Source of the DNA: Chryseobacterium piscicola
GTDB taxonomy: Bacteria > Bacteroidota > Bacteroidia > Flavobacteriales > Weeksellaceae
Reading direction: 5' to 3'
NCBI RefSeq assembly: GCF_900156685.1
Contig: NZ_FTOJ01000005.1
Coordinates: 211,437-275,436 of the forward strand
DNA: 64,000 bases
Shown here: positions 1 through 8,903 of the stretch, in pieces
Layout: every line of letters starts with the position of its first letter
Position numbering within the stretch: the stretch's first letter is position 1
The notes under the pieces: generated by a model
Database searches by the model: none
Told to the model about the DNA's origin: nothing
The model's input: the letters and a program-made list of their open reading frames with translations, nothing else
Made by a program: the position numbers and the translations under genes

Positions 1-1428
1 CAGGTGGTATTAACTGATAAAAACGGAAGGTACAGCTTACCGATTCAGCAAGATCAGACTATTTTTGTAATCAAACCTTCTGGTTTTAAATTGCCTTTAA
101 ATTCAAACAATCTTCCACAGTATTATTATCAGTACAAACCAAAAGGTTCACCTGAAGATTTCAAATATAAAGGTGTTTTACCAACGGGAGCGCTTCCAAA
201 GGAAATTAATTTCGCTTTAGAAAAACAGGAAGAAAGCAAAAATTTTGACATCCTTGTTTTCGGAGACCCACAACCTTACACAGAGAAAGAATTAGATTAT
301 TTCAAGAGAGCAATTGTAAATGAAGTAAAAGGTACGAAGAAAAATGCCGTTTTCGGAATTAGTTTGGGTGATTTGGTGGGAGATAATTTAAGTTTACAAA
401 AGCCTTACGCAGATGCGATGAAAGAGATTGGGCTTCCGTGGTACAATGTAATGGGAAATCATGACATGAATTACGAAGCAAAAGAAGATATTCTTTCAGA
501 TGAAACTTTTGAGTCCAATTTCGGTCCTGCAAATTACTCTTTCAACTATGGGAATGTGCATTTTATGGTTTTAGATGATATTTTATATCCCGATCCCAGA
601 GACGGAAAAGGATATTGGGGAGGTTTCCGTGAAGATCAGATTCAGTTTATCCAAAATGATCTAAAGCTTGTAGACAAAAATAAACTGATTGTAGTGTCTT
701 TTCATATTCCTTTGGAGCATACCAATGAAGACAACTTCAGAAATACAGACCGCCAAATATTATTTGATGCACTTTCACCGTTTGCAAATGCATTGCTCTT
801 ATCAGCGCACACACACATTCAGCAACAGATTTTCTACGGGAAGCCTCAAGGCTGGAAAGGTGAGAAAGATCTTCATGAATATAATGTAGGAACTACTTGC
901 GGCGATTGGTGGTCCGGAACTTCAGACGAAATAGGGTTGCCAACTTCTACGATGAGAGATGGTACTGCAAAAGGATATTCTTTTATCAGTTTTAATGACA
1001 ATCAGTATAAAGTAAAATATAAAACAGCTGGAAAACCAGAAGATTATCAAATCAAATTATACCTTCCGAAAGTGATTCCTTTTCCTTCAAAAACTTCAGC
1101 CAAAGTAGTGGCAAATTTCTTCATAGGAAGCAAAAAAGACAAAGTGGAATATAGAATAGACAATGGCAAATGGACAGTTATGGAATATAACGAAACGATT
1201 GATCCCAATTTTGCCCAGTCCGTTTTTAAATGGGACACCACGCAAGAGCTTTTCCCGGGAAGAAGACCATCTAATCCGGATTTGTCAAAACATATATGGA
1301 TTGGCGGATTTGGGAATAAGCTCACTCTGGGAAAACATACAGTGGAGGTAAGAGCTTCAGATATGTATGGAAATCAGTTTACAGCTTCAGAAAATTTTGA
1401 AGTAAAAGACAAGATTGTTATTCCTTAA
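1..1428 (+). CDS. Calcineurin-like metallophosphoesterase (5' end cut by window)
   Basis: The reading frame is open from base 1, and the GTG at 4 lies inside the coding sequence, so the true start is upstream of the window. About 475 residues are visible. The metallophosphoesterase motifs appear in order: GDPQPY (near residue 87), GDLVGDN (near 122), GNHD (near 151), SFHIPLEH (near 234) and a SAHTH motif (near 267). These residues bind the two-metal centre. The visible N-terminal piece (GRYSLPIQ...) looks like the end of a beta-sandwich domain that precedes the catalytic domain in many Bacteroidota members. The last ~130 residues fit the matching C-terminal beta domain (MetallophosC type). 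It is probably exported, but the signal peptide lies outside the window. The substrate is unknown. A hairpin terminator follows at 1453-1480. Confidence 0.85.
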   Translation, partial: QVVLTDKNGRYSLPIQQDQTIFVIKPSGFKLPLNSNNLPQYYYQYKPKGSPEDFKYKGVLPTGALPKEINFALEKQEESKNFDILVFGDPQPYTEKELDYFKRAIVNEVKGTKKNAVFGISLGDLVGDNLSLQKPYADAMKEIGLPWYNVMGNHDMNYEAKEDILSDETFESNFGPANYSFNYGNVHFMVLDDILYPDPRDGKGYWGGFREDQIQFIQNDLKLVDKNKLIVVSFHIPLEHTNEDNFRNTDRQILFDALSPFANALLLSAHTHIQQQIFYGKPQGWKGEKDLHEYNVGTTCGDWWSGTSDEIGLPTSTMRDGTAKGYSFISFNDNQYKVKYKTAGKPEDYQIKLYLPKVIPFPSKTSAKVVANFFIGSKKDKVEYRIDNGKWTVMEYNETIDPNFAQSVFKWDTTQELFPGRRPSNPDLSKHIWIGGFGNKLTLGKHTVEVRASDMYGNQFTASENFEVKDKIVIP

Positions 1429-1452
1429 TTTTAATACTTATAGTTACTTTCT

Positions 1453-1480
1453 AAAACCGGCTTACTTGTAAGCTGGTTTT
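1453..1480 (+). terminator. Hairpin terminator after the phosphoesterase
   Basis: A 13-bp inverted repeat (AAAACCGGCTTAC / GTAAGCTGGTTTT, one G.T pair) with a 2-nt centre ends in TTTT. It lies 25 bp after the stop codon at 1428. Confidence 0.7.
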
Positions 1481-1534
1481 ATATTAAATAGAATTTACTA
1501 ATCATCTTATTTACTTAAATCAAAATAATAAACG

Positions 1535-1564
1535 TTTGTTTAAAAAAATGGTTTCGTAAATTTG
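1535..1564 (+). promoter_or_regulatory. Bacteroidota-type promoter of the SDR gene
   Basis: TTTG at 1535-1538, an 18-nt spacer and TAAATTTG at 1557-1564 match the consensus -33 and -7 boxes of the Bacteroidota primary sigma factor. Transcription would start near 1570, giving a leader of about 15 nt before the ATG at 1584. Confidence 0.7.
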
Positions 1565-1583
1565 TGCCATCAAAAATTGAATA

Positions 1584-2297
1584 ATGAATTTAAAAGGAAA
1601 AAATGCCATCGTTACTGGTGGAGGAAGAGGTTTGGGTAAGGCTGTAGCTTTAATTCTTGCCAATGAAGGCGTAAATATAGGTATTACAGGAAGAAATGAG
1701 GAAAACCTTAAAATGACTGTTGATGAAATTCAAAAATTGGGAGTGAACGCAACTTACGCTGTCTTCAGTATAGATAACGAAATACACGTAAAAGCAGGTA
1801 TAGAGTCTATTGCAGAACAATTGGGAGGCGTAGATATTTTAATAAACAATGCAGGAATTGGAGATTTCGGTTCTATTGAAGAAATGCCATCCGAAGTTTG
1901 GGAACAGGTTATTAAAACCAATCTTTTCGGAGTATATTATGCAGCAAAAGCAGTTTATCCTTTTATGAAAGCAAAAGGGGAGGGCGATGTTATCAATGTA
2001 GCTTCTACTGCAGGTTTGAAAGGAGGTCCCAATATGTCGGCTTATGCAGCATCAAAAGCGGCCGTAGTTTCTCTATCTCAATCCATGATGGCAGAATGGA
2101 GAAAGCAAAACATCCGCGTTGTTACTTTAACGCCTAGTACAATTGCTTCAGATATGTCGATTGATGGAGGTTTAACAGACGGAAATCCGGATAAAGTCCT
2201 TCAGCCGGAAGACTTCGCAGAATGGGTAAGAGATATTTTGAAAATGAACAGACGTGCTTTAATTGCAAATGGTTCTATTTTTTCTACAAACCCCTAG
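1584..2297 (+). CDS. Short-chain dehydrogenase/reductase, 3-ketoacyl reductase (FabG-like)
   Basis: An NAD(P)-dependent classical SDR of 237 residues, the usual length. It shows the Rossmann glycine motif GGGRGLG near residue 12, the NNAG motif near 89, a catalytic Ser in NVASTAG near 141, and the Tyr-Lys pair in YAASK near 154-158. The closest named family is 3-oxoacyl-ACP reductase FabG. SDR substrates cannot be read from sequence, and no fatty-acid synthesis genes are adjacent, so the reductase class is firm and the substrate open. It is monocistronic, with its own promoter at 1535-1564 and a terminator at 2454-2479. Confidence 0.85.
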   Translation: MNLKGKNAIVTGGGRGLGKAVALILANEGVNIGITGRNEENLKMTVDEIQKLGVNATYAVFSIDNEIHVKAGIESIAEQLGGVDILINNAGIGDFGSIEEMPSEVWEQVIKTNLFGVYYAAKAVYPFMKAKGEGDVINVASTAGLKGGPNMSAYAASKAAVVSLSQSMMAEWRKQNIRVVTLTPSTIASDMSIDGGLTDGNPDKVLQPEDFAEWVRDILKMNRRALIANGSIFSTNP

Positions 2298-2453
2298 CTG
2301 AGAAGTTAGATTTTAGAAGTTAGAAATTAGTTTTATAAATGCCGAATTTCTCTTTCTCTTAAGTACTTTAAGTACTTGGTTTTCATGAAACAAAAAGATG
2401 AAGGTTAGTTAAAAATACGCAATTCTTCAACTACAAATAATAAAATCAATGGA

Positions 2454-2479
2454 AGCGGACTTTAGTCCGCTTTTTTTTT
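2454..2479 (+). terminator. Rho-independent terminator
   Basis: Stem AGCGGAC / GTCCGCT (2454-2460 and 2465-2471) with a TTTA loop is followed by nine T. It ends the SDR transcript, about 155 bp after the stop. The interval 2298-2453 holds only degenerate TTAGA-type repeats (2300-2330). Confidence 0.8.
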
Positions 2480-2582
2480 GTGTCAATAGATCAGCTTTAG
2501 CCAAAACCTTATGCTCTTACTGTTTTATCTAATCTTAATGATTAAATTTATTAATCTTTCAATTTATAATTTTTTAAATATT

Positions 2583-2590
2583 TACTTTTG
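2583..2590 (+). promoter_or_regulatory. -7 promoter box (TACTTTTG) that decides the prmA start
   Basis: TACTTTTG matches TAnnTTTG. Transcription would begin near 2596, downstream of the in-frame TTG at 2588 and upstream of the ATG at 2606. The -33 box is not clear. Confidence 0.5.
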
Positions 2591-2605
2591 CAACAAATTA
2601 CTCAC

Positions 2606-3433
2606 ATGCAAAATTATTTAGAATTCGATTTCAAAATTTCTCCGCTTCAACCTTGGAGTGATATATTAATGGCTGAACTTATTGAGATAGGTTTCGACAG
2701 TTTTACCGAAGAAATTAATGGTATTTTGGGATATATTCAAAAAGATTTGTTTACAGAAGACGAGTTGAAATCTCTGCCGCTTTTTCAGAATGAAGAAGTG
2801 AAAATAGAATATACTTTCACGGAAATGCCCAATATCAACTGGAACGAAGAATGGGAAAAGAATTTTGAACCCATTAACATTGATGATAAAGTTTTAATAA
2901 GAGCAGAGTTTCATGAATCTGTTCCGGGAATGCACGAAATTATCATTCAGCCAAAAATGTCGTTCGGAACGGGCCATCATCCAACAACACACTTGATGAT
3001 TCAGCAAATGATGGATATTGATTTTAAAGACAAAAAAGTATTGGATATGGGCTGCGGAACTTCGGTTTTGGCTATTTATGCAAAACAAATTGGAGCCGGA
3101 GAAACCAAAGCGATTGATATAGACGAATGGTCAGTTGAAAATTCAAAAGAAAATGCTGTAAGAAACAACGTAGAATTGGATATTGAACTGGGAACTGCAG
3201 ACAATTTAGGAAAAGAAAATTATGATGTAATCTTAGCCAACATCAACAGAAATATTCTTATCTCAGATATTCCTACCTATGTTTCTGTTTTGAATAATGG
3301 TGGAAAATTATTGCTGTCTGGTCTTTGTTTCTTCGATGTAGACGATATTTTGGAAGTTTGCAGAGAAAATAATATTGAACTCAAAAAACAAATTCAGAGA
3401 GAAGAGTGGGTAAGTCTGCTTTTGGAAAAATAG
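2606..3433 (+). CDS. prmA: Ribosomal protein L11 methyltransferase
   Basis: A SAM-dependent methyltransferase that methylates ribosomal protein L11 in the cytoplasm. The N-terminal ~100 residues are the L11-recognition domain. The catalytic domain carries GTGHHPTT (SAM-pocket entrance), the SAM-binding loop DMGCGTSVLAI and the ANINRNIL motif, which replaces NPPY. With the ATG at 2606 the protein is 275 residues, close to other PrmA proteins. A longer reading from TTG 2588 is possible, but that codon is part of the -7 box TACTTTTG and would lie upstream of the transcript. It is not in an operon with its neighbours. Confidence 0.9.
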   Translation: MQNYLEFDFKISPLQPWSDILMAELIEIGFDSFTEEINGILGYIQKDLFTEDELKSLPLFQNEEVKIEYTFTEMPNINWNEEWEKNFEPINIDDKVLIRAEFHESVPGMHEIIIQPKMSFGTGHHPTTHLMIQQMMDIDFKDKKVLDMGCGTSVLAIYAKQIGAGETKAIDIDEWSVENSKENAVRNNVELDIELGTADNLGKENYDVILANINRNILISDIPTYVSVLNNGGKLLLSGLCFFDVDDILEVCRENNIELKKQIQREEWVSLLLEK

Positions 3434-3541
3434 ACTTCTATATATTGTGCAGGTTTAATGATGTAAAAAATATTTTGTGATATTTATTCTTTTAATTATA
3501 GTAATAAATACGCTTTTCTTTCAACTTAAATTTAAAACAAA

Positions 3542-4384
3542 ATGAGAAATTTTCTGACTTTAGCCCTTGTGTGTTTTGTTCAATTTTTTTTTACACAAGA
3601 TGGTGATTATGTCTATGCAAATGGCATTTTTCAATTTGAGGAAAACAAAACGCAGAAAATTTTTACAGATTGGTCCAGAGTCCGCCAGTCTCCAGATGTG
3701 AATGCAAAGATTTTGGATTCGCTTCATACAAATAAACAGATTTTAATTCTGAAAAAGGAAGAACAGATATTAAAATTAGGTGAGAGAGCTGCTAATTGGT
3801 ACAAAATATCATATCAAAAAGAAGATCAGAATTTTGAAGGTTTTCTTTGGGGTGGAAATCTCTCCGTGGGATTTAGAAATAAAAATGGATACGATTTTCT
3901 GTTTGGTATAACTAAAACAATCAATAAAAAAAATCCTGATTTTGATGGCTCATTTCCTCAGAATTATGCATCTATCAAGGTTTTGGAAGGATATGTTCTT
4001 TTGGATGAAGTTCCCTTTGAAACCGGTTCTGGCGAAAGTTTGAGCTACGGAACTTTTGTAGTGGAAAGCAATCATAAACTTAAAGATGTAGATTTCACTT
4101 TAAAAGCGATGGTTTCTGGTGAGGCTTGTGGTATTGCAAGTTATGATCAGTATGTTCTGTTTAGAGATAAAAAACTCATTGCACTGCCTCAACTGATGAA
4201 TGTGGGCGATGCGGATGTATATTATCATTCAGAAAAGTTTATTTTTCCTAATGACAAAGGGGGAATTCCCAATACCTTCGTTTTTAAAATGGAAGAAATG
4301 GAAAAGGACGAAAAAGACCGCGAGAAATTTAAACGTGCTTCAAAAACCTACCTTTGGAACGGAAATTCTTTCAAAGCAAAATAA
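3542..4384 (+). CDS. Secreted protein with an SH3-like domain, function unknown
   Basis: 280 residues. An N-terminal signal peptide (about residues 1-18, ending FFFTQ) points to export. Residues ~40-110 (WSRVRQSPDVNAKILDSL... then GFLWGGNLSV) resemble a bacterial SH3-type beta-barrel, as seen in cell-wall-binding or periplasmic proteins. The rest has no motif I recognise; a charged stretch rich in Lys and Glu lies near 255-270. It is a single gene with 108 bp upstream. The SH3-like call is moderate. Confidence 0.65.
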   Translation: MRNFLTLALVCFVQFFFTQDGDYVYANGIFQFEENKTQKIFTDWSRVRQSPDVNAKILDSLHTNKQILILKKEEQILKLGERAANWYKISYQKEDQNFEGFLWGGNLSVGFRNKNGYDFLFGITKTINKKNPDFDGSFPQNYASIKVLEGYVLLDEVPFETGSGESLSYGTFVVESNHKLKDVDFTLKAMVSGEACGIASYDQYVLFRDKKLIALPQLMNVGDADVYYHSEKFIFPNDKGGIPNTFVFKMEEMEKDEKDREKFKRASKTYLWNGNSFKAK

Positions 4385-4443
4385 AAGCGCTCATTTCATC
4401 TAGAAATAAACGCCTTCATCAAAATTATATGGAATTTGCTAAA

Positions 4444-4746
4444 TTAAAAATACTTCTTGCATAGGTATTCTACATTGGTATTCAGTAACTTATTTTTATT
4501 GAGAAAATATTCTAAATTTTCAAACTCTTCCTTAGTGGTGTTCAGATAAAGCTGGAACGAGCCAAAATCATTTCCGTTGAAGTATTCTACATTTGCATTT
4601 ACAACCTTGTAGTGCACCCCCATCTCATTATAGATTGCATTAAGGAGAATATCAAATTTCATTTTCCCATTAAGCTCTATTTCCAAAATAAGTTCTTTAT
4701 GGTTAATGTTGTGTTTCTGTGGCAGAAATAGTTGCTTTGTAATCAT
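4444..4746 (-). CDS. Stand-alone NIL-domain protein
   Basis: 100 residues. From about residue 18 onward (LILEIELNG, then VVNANVEYFNGNDFGSFQL, a helix, and NTNVEYL) the protein follows the NIL domain. This ferredoxin-like fold normally sits at the C-terminus of the methionine ABC transporter ATPase MetN and binds methionine there. No ATPase domain precedes it. A consensus promoter at 4785-4814 drives it on its own, so it is a separate gene and not the tail of a broken metN. Ligand sensing is inference. Confidence 0.6.
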   Translation of the reverse strand: MITKQLFLPQKHNINHKELILEIELNGKMKFDILLNAIYNEMGVHYKVVNANVEYFNGNDFGSFQLYLNTTKEEFENLEYFLNKNKLLNTNVEYLCKKYF

Positions 4747-4784
4747 GGCTCAATTATTTTTAAACAGGCTCTTAAAAGACAAAA

Positions 4785-4814
4785 CAAAAATAGTAAAAAT
4801 AAATAGTCTACAAA
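4785..4814 (-). promoter_or_regulatory. Consensus promoter of the NIL-domain gene
   Basis: On the minus strand TTTG (4814-4811), an 18-nt spacer and TATTTTTG (4792-4785) match both boxes of the Bacteroidota promoter. The expected start is near 4778, about 30 nt before the ATG at 4746. Confidence 0.7.
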
Positions 4815-4877
4815 ATTAATAGACTAATAGTTTTTAATTTTAACATAAAAAATGCAGATGATAGTTTTTTTATGGTT

Positions 4878-5519
4878 TTACAATTCTTTTATTCTCATGA
4901 TTTTATCAGAACTAGCCAATCCGTTCGGGTTGCAGCCCAATTCACCTTCAGGAACTTTAATGTTTTTGTTATCGTAAAAATTTTGCCAAAATGTATTGGT
5001 TTCCCCGGTTTTGGGATCGATGAAAGTCATGGGTTCAAGCTTGAAAATTTCATCTTTTCTAAAAGCTCTTTCGATAAAATCTGAGCAATAGAATGAGTTT
5101 TCGTCTAAAATATAATTGAAATTATAAGGTTTTCCAAGCATTGAATCTGCCATCAATAAAGCATTTGGAATACTTTTCATGAATTCCGGTTTCATACGGT
5201 AGATTATAATATTCTGCTGATCTTTTTTCTGATCTTTAATAAAATCATTTAAATTTTGCCGGTTCGATCCTTTTTTCGGCGAAGCGTGAAGCACAGAAAA
5301 CTTTCCGTTTTTAATTTCTAAAATTCCGATGTGATCAAATTTCTCATCCTTATTTTTTTGGGTAACGTTATTAATTGCTCCAGATAATCCTGAATTTTTT
5401 GCCGTTACAAAAAGTAAATCTCCATTTCGTAATTCATTTTTCACTGAAGATGAGCAGTTTATAATAGTGAGAATTGCTGCTAAAAGGAAAATAAATTTAG
5501 CGTTTAATATTTTTTTCAT
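4878..5519 (-). CDS. YiiX/NlpC-P60-type cysteine peptidase lipoprotein
   Basis: About 213 residues. A lipobox (IINC near residue 22, ATG start at 5519) makes it a lipoprotein. The body resembles the permuted NlpC/P60 peptidases of the YiiX/YebB group: GDLLFV near the start, a His in FDHIGIL, and a Cys in FYCSDFIERAF. In this circularly permuted papain-like fold the His and Cys are the expected catalytic pair. Possible substrates are peptidoglycan peptides or lipids. An in-frame TTG at 5528 would add three residues, but ATG 5519 fits the signal peptide. Its start overlaps the end of the upstream DUF1801 gene by 23 bp, suggesting one transcript. Confidence 0.75.
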   Translation of the reverse strand: MKKILNAKFIFLLAAILTIINCSSSVKNELRNGDLLFVTAKNSGLSGAINNVTQKNKDEKFDHIGILEIKNGKFSVLHASPKKGSNRQNLNDFIKDQKKDQQNIIIYRMKPEFMKSIPNALLMADSMLGKPYNFNYILDENSFYCSDFIERAFRKDEIFKLEPMTFIDPKTGETNTFWQNFYDNKNIKVPEGELGCNPNGLASSDKIMRIKEL

Positions 5520-5952
5520 AAAGATCAATCCAATTTTGTACGGTCATTTTTTTGATTAATTCGGCAACTAAATCAAACGGAATTTCATTATTGTGTTTAA
5601 ATCTTATACAAGATTTCCCCATATCAAGTTTTCTTTTAGAATATTTTGGAAATTCTTCTGTAAACCAAGTCAATATATCATCATTGGCGTACATTCCCAT
5701 GTGGTACAGCGCAATAAAATTTTTCTGAGATGCCAAAGCGATAAATGGAAGCGATTTCCCCGGAGTACAATGATAACCAGCGGGATAAGTTTCCAAAGGA
5801 ACATTCCAAGTAATCATACCGCTGCTCAGGGTTTCTTCAAAACCATCAGGTAAATTTTTTTTAATGGTATTATAGAGTTTTATGAAAGCTTCTTGTCTTT
5901 CTTCGGGAATTTGAGATAAATATTCTGCTATAGAATCTGCAGGTATTTGCAT
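5497..5952 (-). CDS. DUF1801 family protein
   Basis: 151 residues, cytoplasmic, with no signal peptide. The sequence follows DUF1801 (YdhG-like, SCOP 'YdhG-like' fold): an N-terminal helix pair (SIAEYLSQIPEERQEAF), then SSGMITWNVP, FIALASQKNFIALYHMGMY, and a C-terminal helix after MGKSCIRF. The molecular function of this family is not established. It lies directly upstream of, and overlaps, the lipoprotein peptidase gene. Confidence 0.75.
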   Translation of the reverse strand: MQIPADSIAEYLSQIPEERQEAFIKLYNTIKKNLPDGFEETLSSGMITWNVPLETYPAGYHCTPGKSLPFIALASQKNFIALYHMGMYANDDILTWFTEEFPKYSKRKLDMGKSCIRFKHNNEIPFDLVAELIKKMTVQNWIDLYEKNIKR

Positions 5953-5996
5953 AATTGATTTTTTTTATTCAAATAAACAAAATTTAAATTAAACAA

Positions 5997-6026
5997 AAAC
6001 GGCTGTACAGATATGCACAGCCGTTT
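5997..6026 (-). terminator. Hairpin terminator of the T9SS cargo gene
   Basis: A perfect 10-bp stem, AAACGGCTGT (5997-6006) and ACAGCCGTTT (6017-6026), lies 22 bp beyond the stop of the minus-strand gene ending at 6049. Confidence 0.7.
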
Positions 6027-6048
6027 AAAATAATAATTCAAAAAAAAT

Positions 6049-8637
6049 TTATTTTTTAATGATTTTCACGCTTTTTTGTGATCCATCATTGAAATACATA
6101 TTCAGTAAATACAATCCTGAGTTCAGAGAACTTAAATTAATTTCTTTACCAGGGTTCTCAATAGTTTTAAGATTTCTGCCGGAAACATCTGTTACTTTTA
6201 ATGTTTTGATGTCTTTAAACTCGGAAATATTAATCAAATCAGTAAAAGGGTTTGGATAAACTTTTACATTCTTTTTAGCAGAAGAAATCTCATTAGTAGC
6301 AAGCAAAGGATTTTGTTTTACTTCTACATTATCCAGCAACACATCATCGTAAAAATAACCGTTTCCGCTGACATTTTTGTTCACGTTAAATCTTACCTGA
6401 ATGGTTGCTCCTACGTAAGACGCAGGCAGGGTAATGCCAACTGGTCTCCATATATTTGCATTAGATTTCTCAGAGAAAAAGTTTACCCATCCATTTCCGT
6501 CATTTACTTCAACAGTTAAACTGTTATCATCATAAGTAGATGGTGAAACGGTTGTTGAGGTTGATGTTGAATGATTTTTGAACCATTCAAACGAAATATA
6601 CGGTGATGTAAGACCAGCTAAACTGATTGGTGGTGTAAGTAGGTAAATGGTATTGGTTCCGGCACCAGTGTATGGCGAGCTGGCGTCTACCCAAGCGTAA
6701 GTTCCTGCAGCTCTTCCGTTATTGGCTAAATTTGCTCCGTAATCTGCAGACCCTGAAAATTTCCAAAGCAAAGTGGCTGATGTTGATGATGGGTTAGTAT
6801 TTGTCCAGCAATTGGGCATATTTCCACTATCAAATGCCATTGTAAAAGGTGCGTTCAAAGTAGCACAGGCTGTTGTGAAAGTTGCCGGTCCGTACCAAGT
6901 GCTTTTATCTGTGGTACTGCATGCAGACCTTATCCATACAAAATAAGTAGAGGCGGGAGAAAGTCCACTCAAAGGAGCTGTAAGAGTTGTACTTGTTCCC
7001 AAAGCTGCTGTAGCAGATGTGGGTGCAGTATTGTTTGTAGAATAGTAGTATTCATAACCAACGCCTGGTGCGGTGGCAGGAGCATTCCAGGCTATGCTTG
7101 CGCTATTCGTGAGTATATTTGATGATGACAGAGCGGAAGGAACAAAGCAAGTAGGCTTAGGTTCCCAATATACATCATCCCAATAATAAGATTTTGCATC
7201 TGCTGTATTTTTTATTGCAAGTCTTGCATTGGCAGGTACAGATGACGGTATAATCACGCCATATTCTGTATCAGCAGCAGTGTACGCTGTATTGTTAATG
7301 CTTAATGCCTGTAGAAGCACAAATGTAGATGCGTCAGCAGGGTTTGTTACATATCCTACATTCAGAGTGCCTGTTGCTGCAGAAACTTTTGCTTTCAATC
7401 TTAGCCAGTTTGTTCCGGCATTTACATTAGAAAATTCTGGCAGTACAACCACGCTTGTTGCCTGTGATGCTGTACTGTATTGATAAATGTTTCGCGTACC
7501 TGAAGCAGGAGCTGAAGCAGAAATTGTCATAGAGCCAGTGGTGCCAGCTAATCTTACCCAGCAATCTGGTACTATATTACCTGTTGTATAAGAGTCAAAG
7601 TTTTCTGCCATAGAAGTCACAGGGCCACATAATGTTTTGAATGTTCCCGAGAAAGACCATACGCTTTGCGCTGTTGCGGAACTGCAGTTAGCTCTTACCC
7701 AATAGTAATATGTGGTATTAGAGTTTAAGCTGGATATTGTAGTTGAATTTCCTGCAATTCCAGTTAGGTTTGGTGTTGATAAAGTGGTAGGTGCTGTATT
7801 GGTTGTACTATAAAATATATCGTACGCAGTAGCAGTAGTACCGTTTGCGGGCGTCCAAGAAATTGCTGCGGTGCTTGGTGTAAGTGTACCTACAGCATTC
7901 AATGCTGGAGGCGCACAATCTGAATAGGCATCTGCAGAAAGAGCAAAAATATTAGAATGACCCTGAGCGCTCGATGTTTTTGTAATCGTTACGCTTTGGA
8001 TTGGTTTGCTCTGGTTTGCTGGATCAATGTTTAATATATTTTGATAAAGTCTGGGATTAGTACCACTTCCGGATTCAAGTACATCGTTGGATCGGTTGAT
8101 TCTTCCAAATCCCTGAACTGCAAACCCTGCTGTATTATACCAGTCTGCAATTACCACTCCTGTGATAGTTTGAGATGTGTTGTCTGTGAAATTTACGACT
8201 ACTGTTACGGTAGATGTACCGCTTCCTGTTGTTGCGAGCAAATAGAGTTTGAATGCCGCTTTCGGCGTTGCAAAAACCAATGTTCCGCTGTCATTTTGAT
8301 TAGAAAGCTTCAGAGAGTTGTTGGCGCTGTAATTTGCTAAAGTATAGCTCAGTCCTGGTGTTGTAGTAACTACACTATTAATTGTTTGATTAACAGGCAG
8401 ACCGTATGTAAGGGCTGGGCTGGTTATTGTTGACTGGAAATCCTGTGAAATAAATGTAAAAGAAACTCCGTCTACATCAGTACTTGTTGAGGAAAGCGAT
8501 GGGCCAACACCATTTGCAATTACATCTGCATTAAAACCTGATGCAATAGGCATTGTTTGATAGTTCTGTGCAGATGTGTAGGAGCTTATGGCAATACCCA
8601 ACACACCCAGCACAAGAGCTGGTTGAAGTTTTTTCAT
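6049..8637 (-). CDS. T9SS-secreted protein with fibronectin III and MAM-like domains
   Basis: 862 residues. The signal peptide is about residues 1-23. After a ~210-residue beta-rich region with no clear family come two fibronectin type III modules, each opening with a Cys-Pro-rich link (CAPPALN and CFVPSAL) and containing TYYYWVRANC or TYFVWIRSAC. Between them lies a jelly-roll segment, and a second jelly-roll (choice-of-anchor J/MAM-like, starting MAFDSGNMPNCW) follows. The last ~75 residues (KVYPNPFTDLINIS ... GLYLLNMYFNDG ... IKK) are the type A sorting domain that directs export through the type IX secretion system and cell-surface attachment. The role is likely adhesion or carbohydrate contact. 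It is monocistronic, with a terminator at 5997-6026. Confidence 0.88.
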   Translation of the reverse strand: MKKLQPALVLGVLGIAISSYTSAQNYQTMPIASGFNADVIANGVGPSLSSTSTDVDGVSFTFISQDFQSTITSPALTYGLPVNQTINSVVTTTPGLSYTLANYSANNSLKLSNQNDSGTLVFATPKAAFKLYLLATTGSGTSTVTVVVNFTDNTSQTITGVVIADWYNTAGFAVQGFGRINRSNDVLESGSGTNPRLYQNILNIDPANQSKPIQSVTITKTSSAQGHSNIFALSADAYSDCAPPALNAVGTLTPSTAAISWTPANGTTATAYDIFYSTTNTAPTTLSTPNLTGIAGNSTTISSLNSNTTYYYWVRANCSSATAQSVWSFSGTFKTLCGPVTSMAENFDSYTTGNIVPDCWVRLAGTTGSMTISASAPASGTRNIYQYSTASQATSVVVLPEFSNVNAGTNWLRLKAKVSAATGTLNVGYVTNPADASTFVLLQALSINNTAYTAADTEYGVIIPSSVPANARLAIKNTADAKSYYWDDVYWEPKPTCFVPSALSSSNILTNSASIAWNAPATAPGVGYEYYYSTNNTAPTSATAALGTSTTLTAPLSGLSPASTYFVWIRSACSTTDKSTWYGPATFTTACATLNAPFTMAFDSGNMPNCWTNTNPSSTSATLLWKFSGSADYGANLANNGRAAGTYAWVDASSPYTGAGTNTIYLLTPPISLAGLTSPYISFEWFKNHSTSTSTTVSPSTYDDNSLTVEVNDGNGWVNFFSEKSNANIWRPVGITLPASYVGATIQVRFNVNKNVSGNGYFYDDVLLDNVEVKQNPLLATNEISSAKKNVKVYPNPFTDLINISEFKDIKTLKVTDVSGRNLKTIENPGKEINLSSLNSGLYLLNMYFNDGSQKSVKIIKK

Positions 8638-8876
8638 AAATACAGTTTTTTTAAGTTTAATGTAAAACTATGAAATAAATCAATACAGATGGTTTTTTAT
8701 TTAAATATTTTTAAATAAAATATGGATAATATTAAGATATATTTAAATTGTAATCAGTTGCATTGGTTTATTTTAAATTATTTTTGAGTTATTAACGTTT
8801 TTATCGTAAATAGAATTTAATGCTTATTATTTGCTTTCTCAATCATATAAAATCGTATGATGATAAAATATTTTAT

Positions 8877-8884
8877 TATTTTTG
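8877..8884 (+). promoter_or_regulatory. -7 box of the aminotransferase operon
   Basis: TATTTTTG lies 19 bp before the ATG at 8904. No matching TTTG box is seen at the usual distance. The 266-bp divergent spacer 8638-8903 is otherwise very AT-rich and shows no other signal. Confidence 0.45.
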
Positions 8885-8903
8885 CTGATACAAATTCTAA
8901 ATA

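Noticed and set aside
4444..4746. A decayed metN (only the tail left)
   Set aside because: The gene has its own consensus promoter 30 nt before an ATG and no ATPase fragment upstream.
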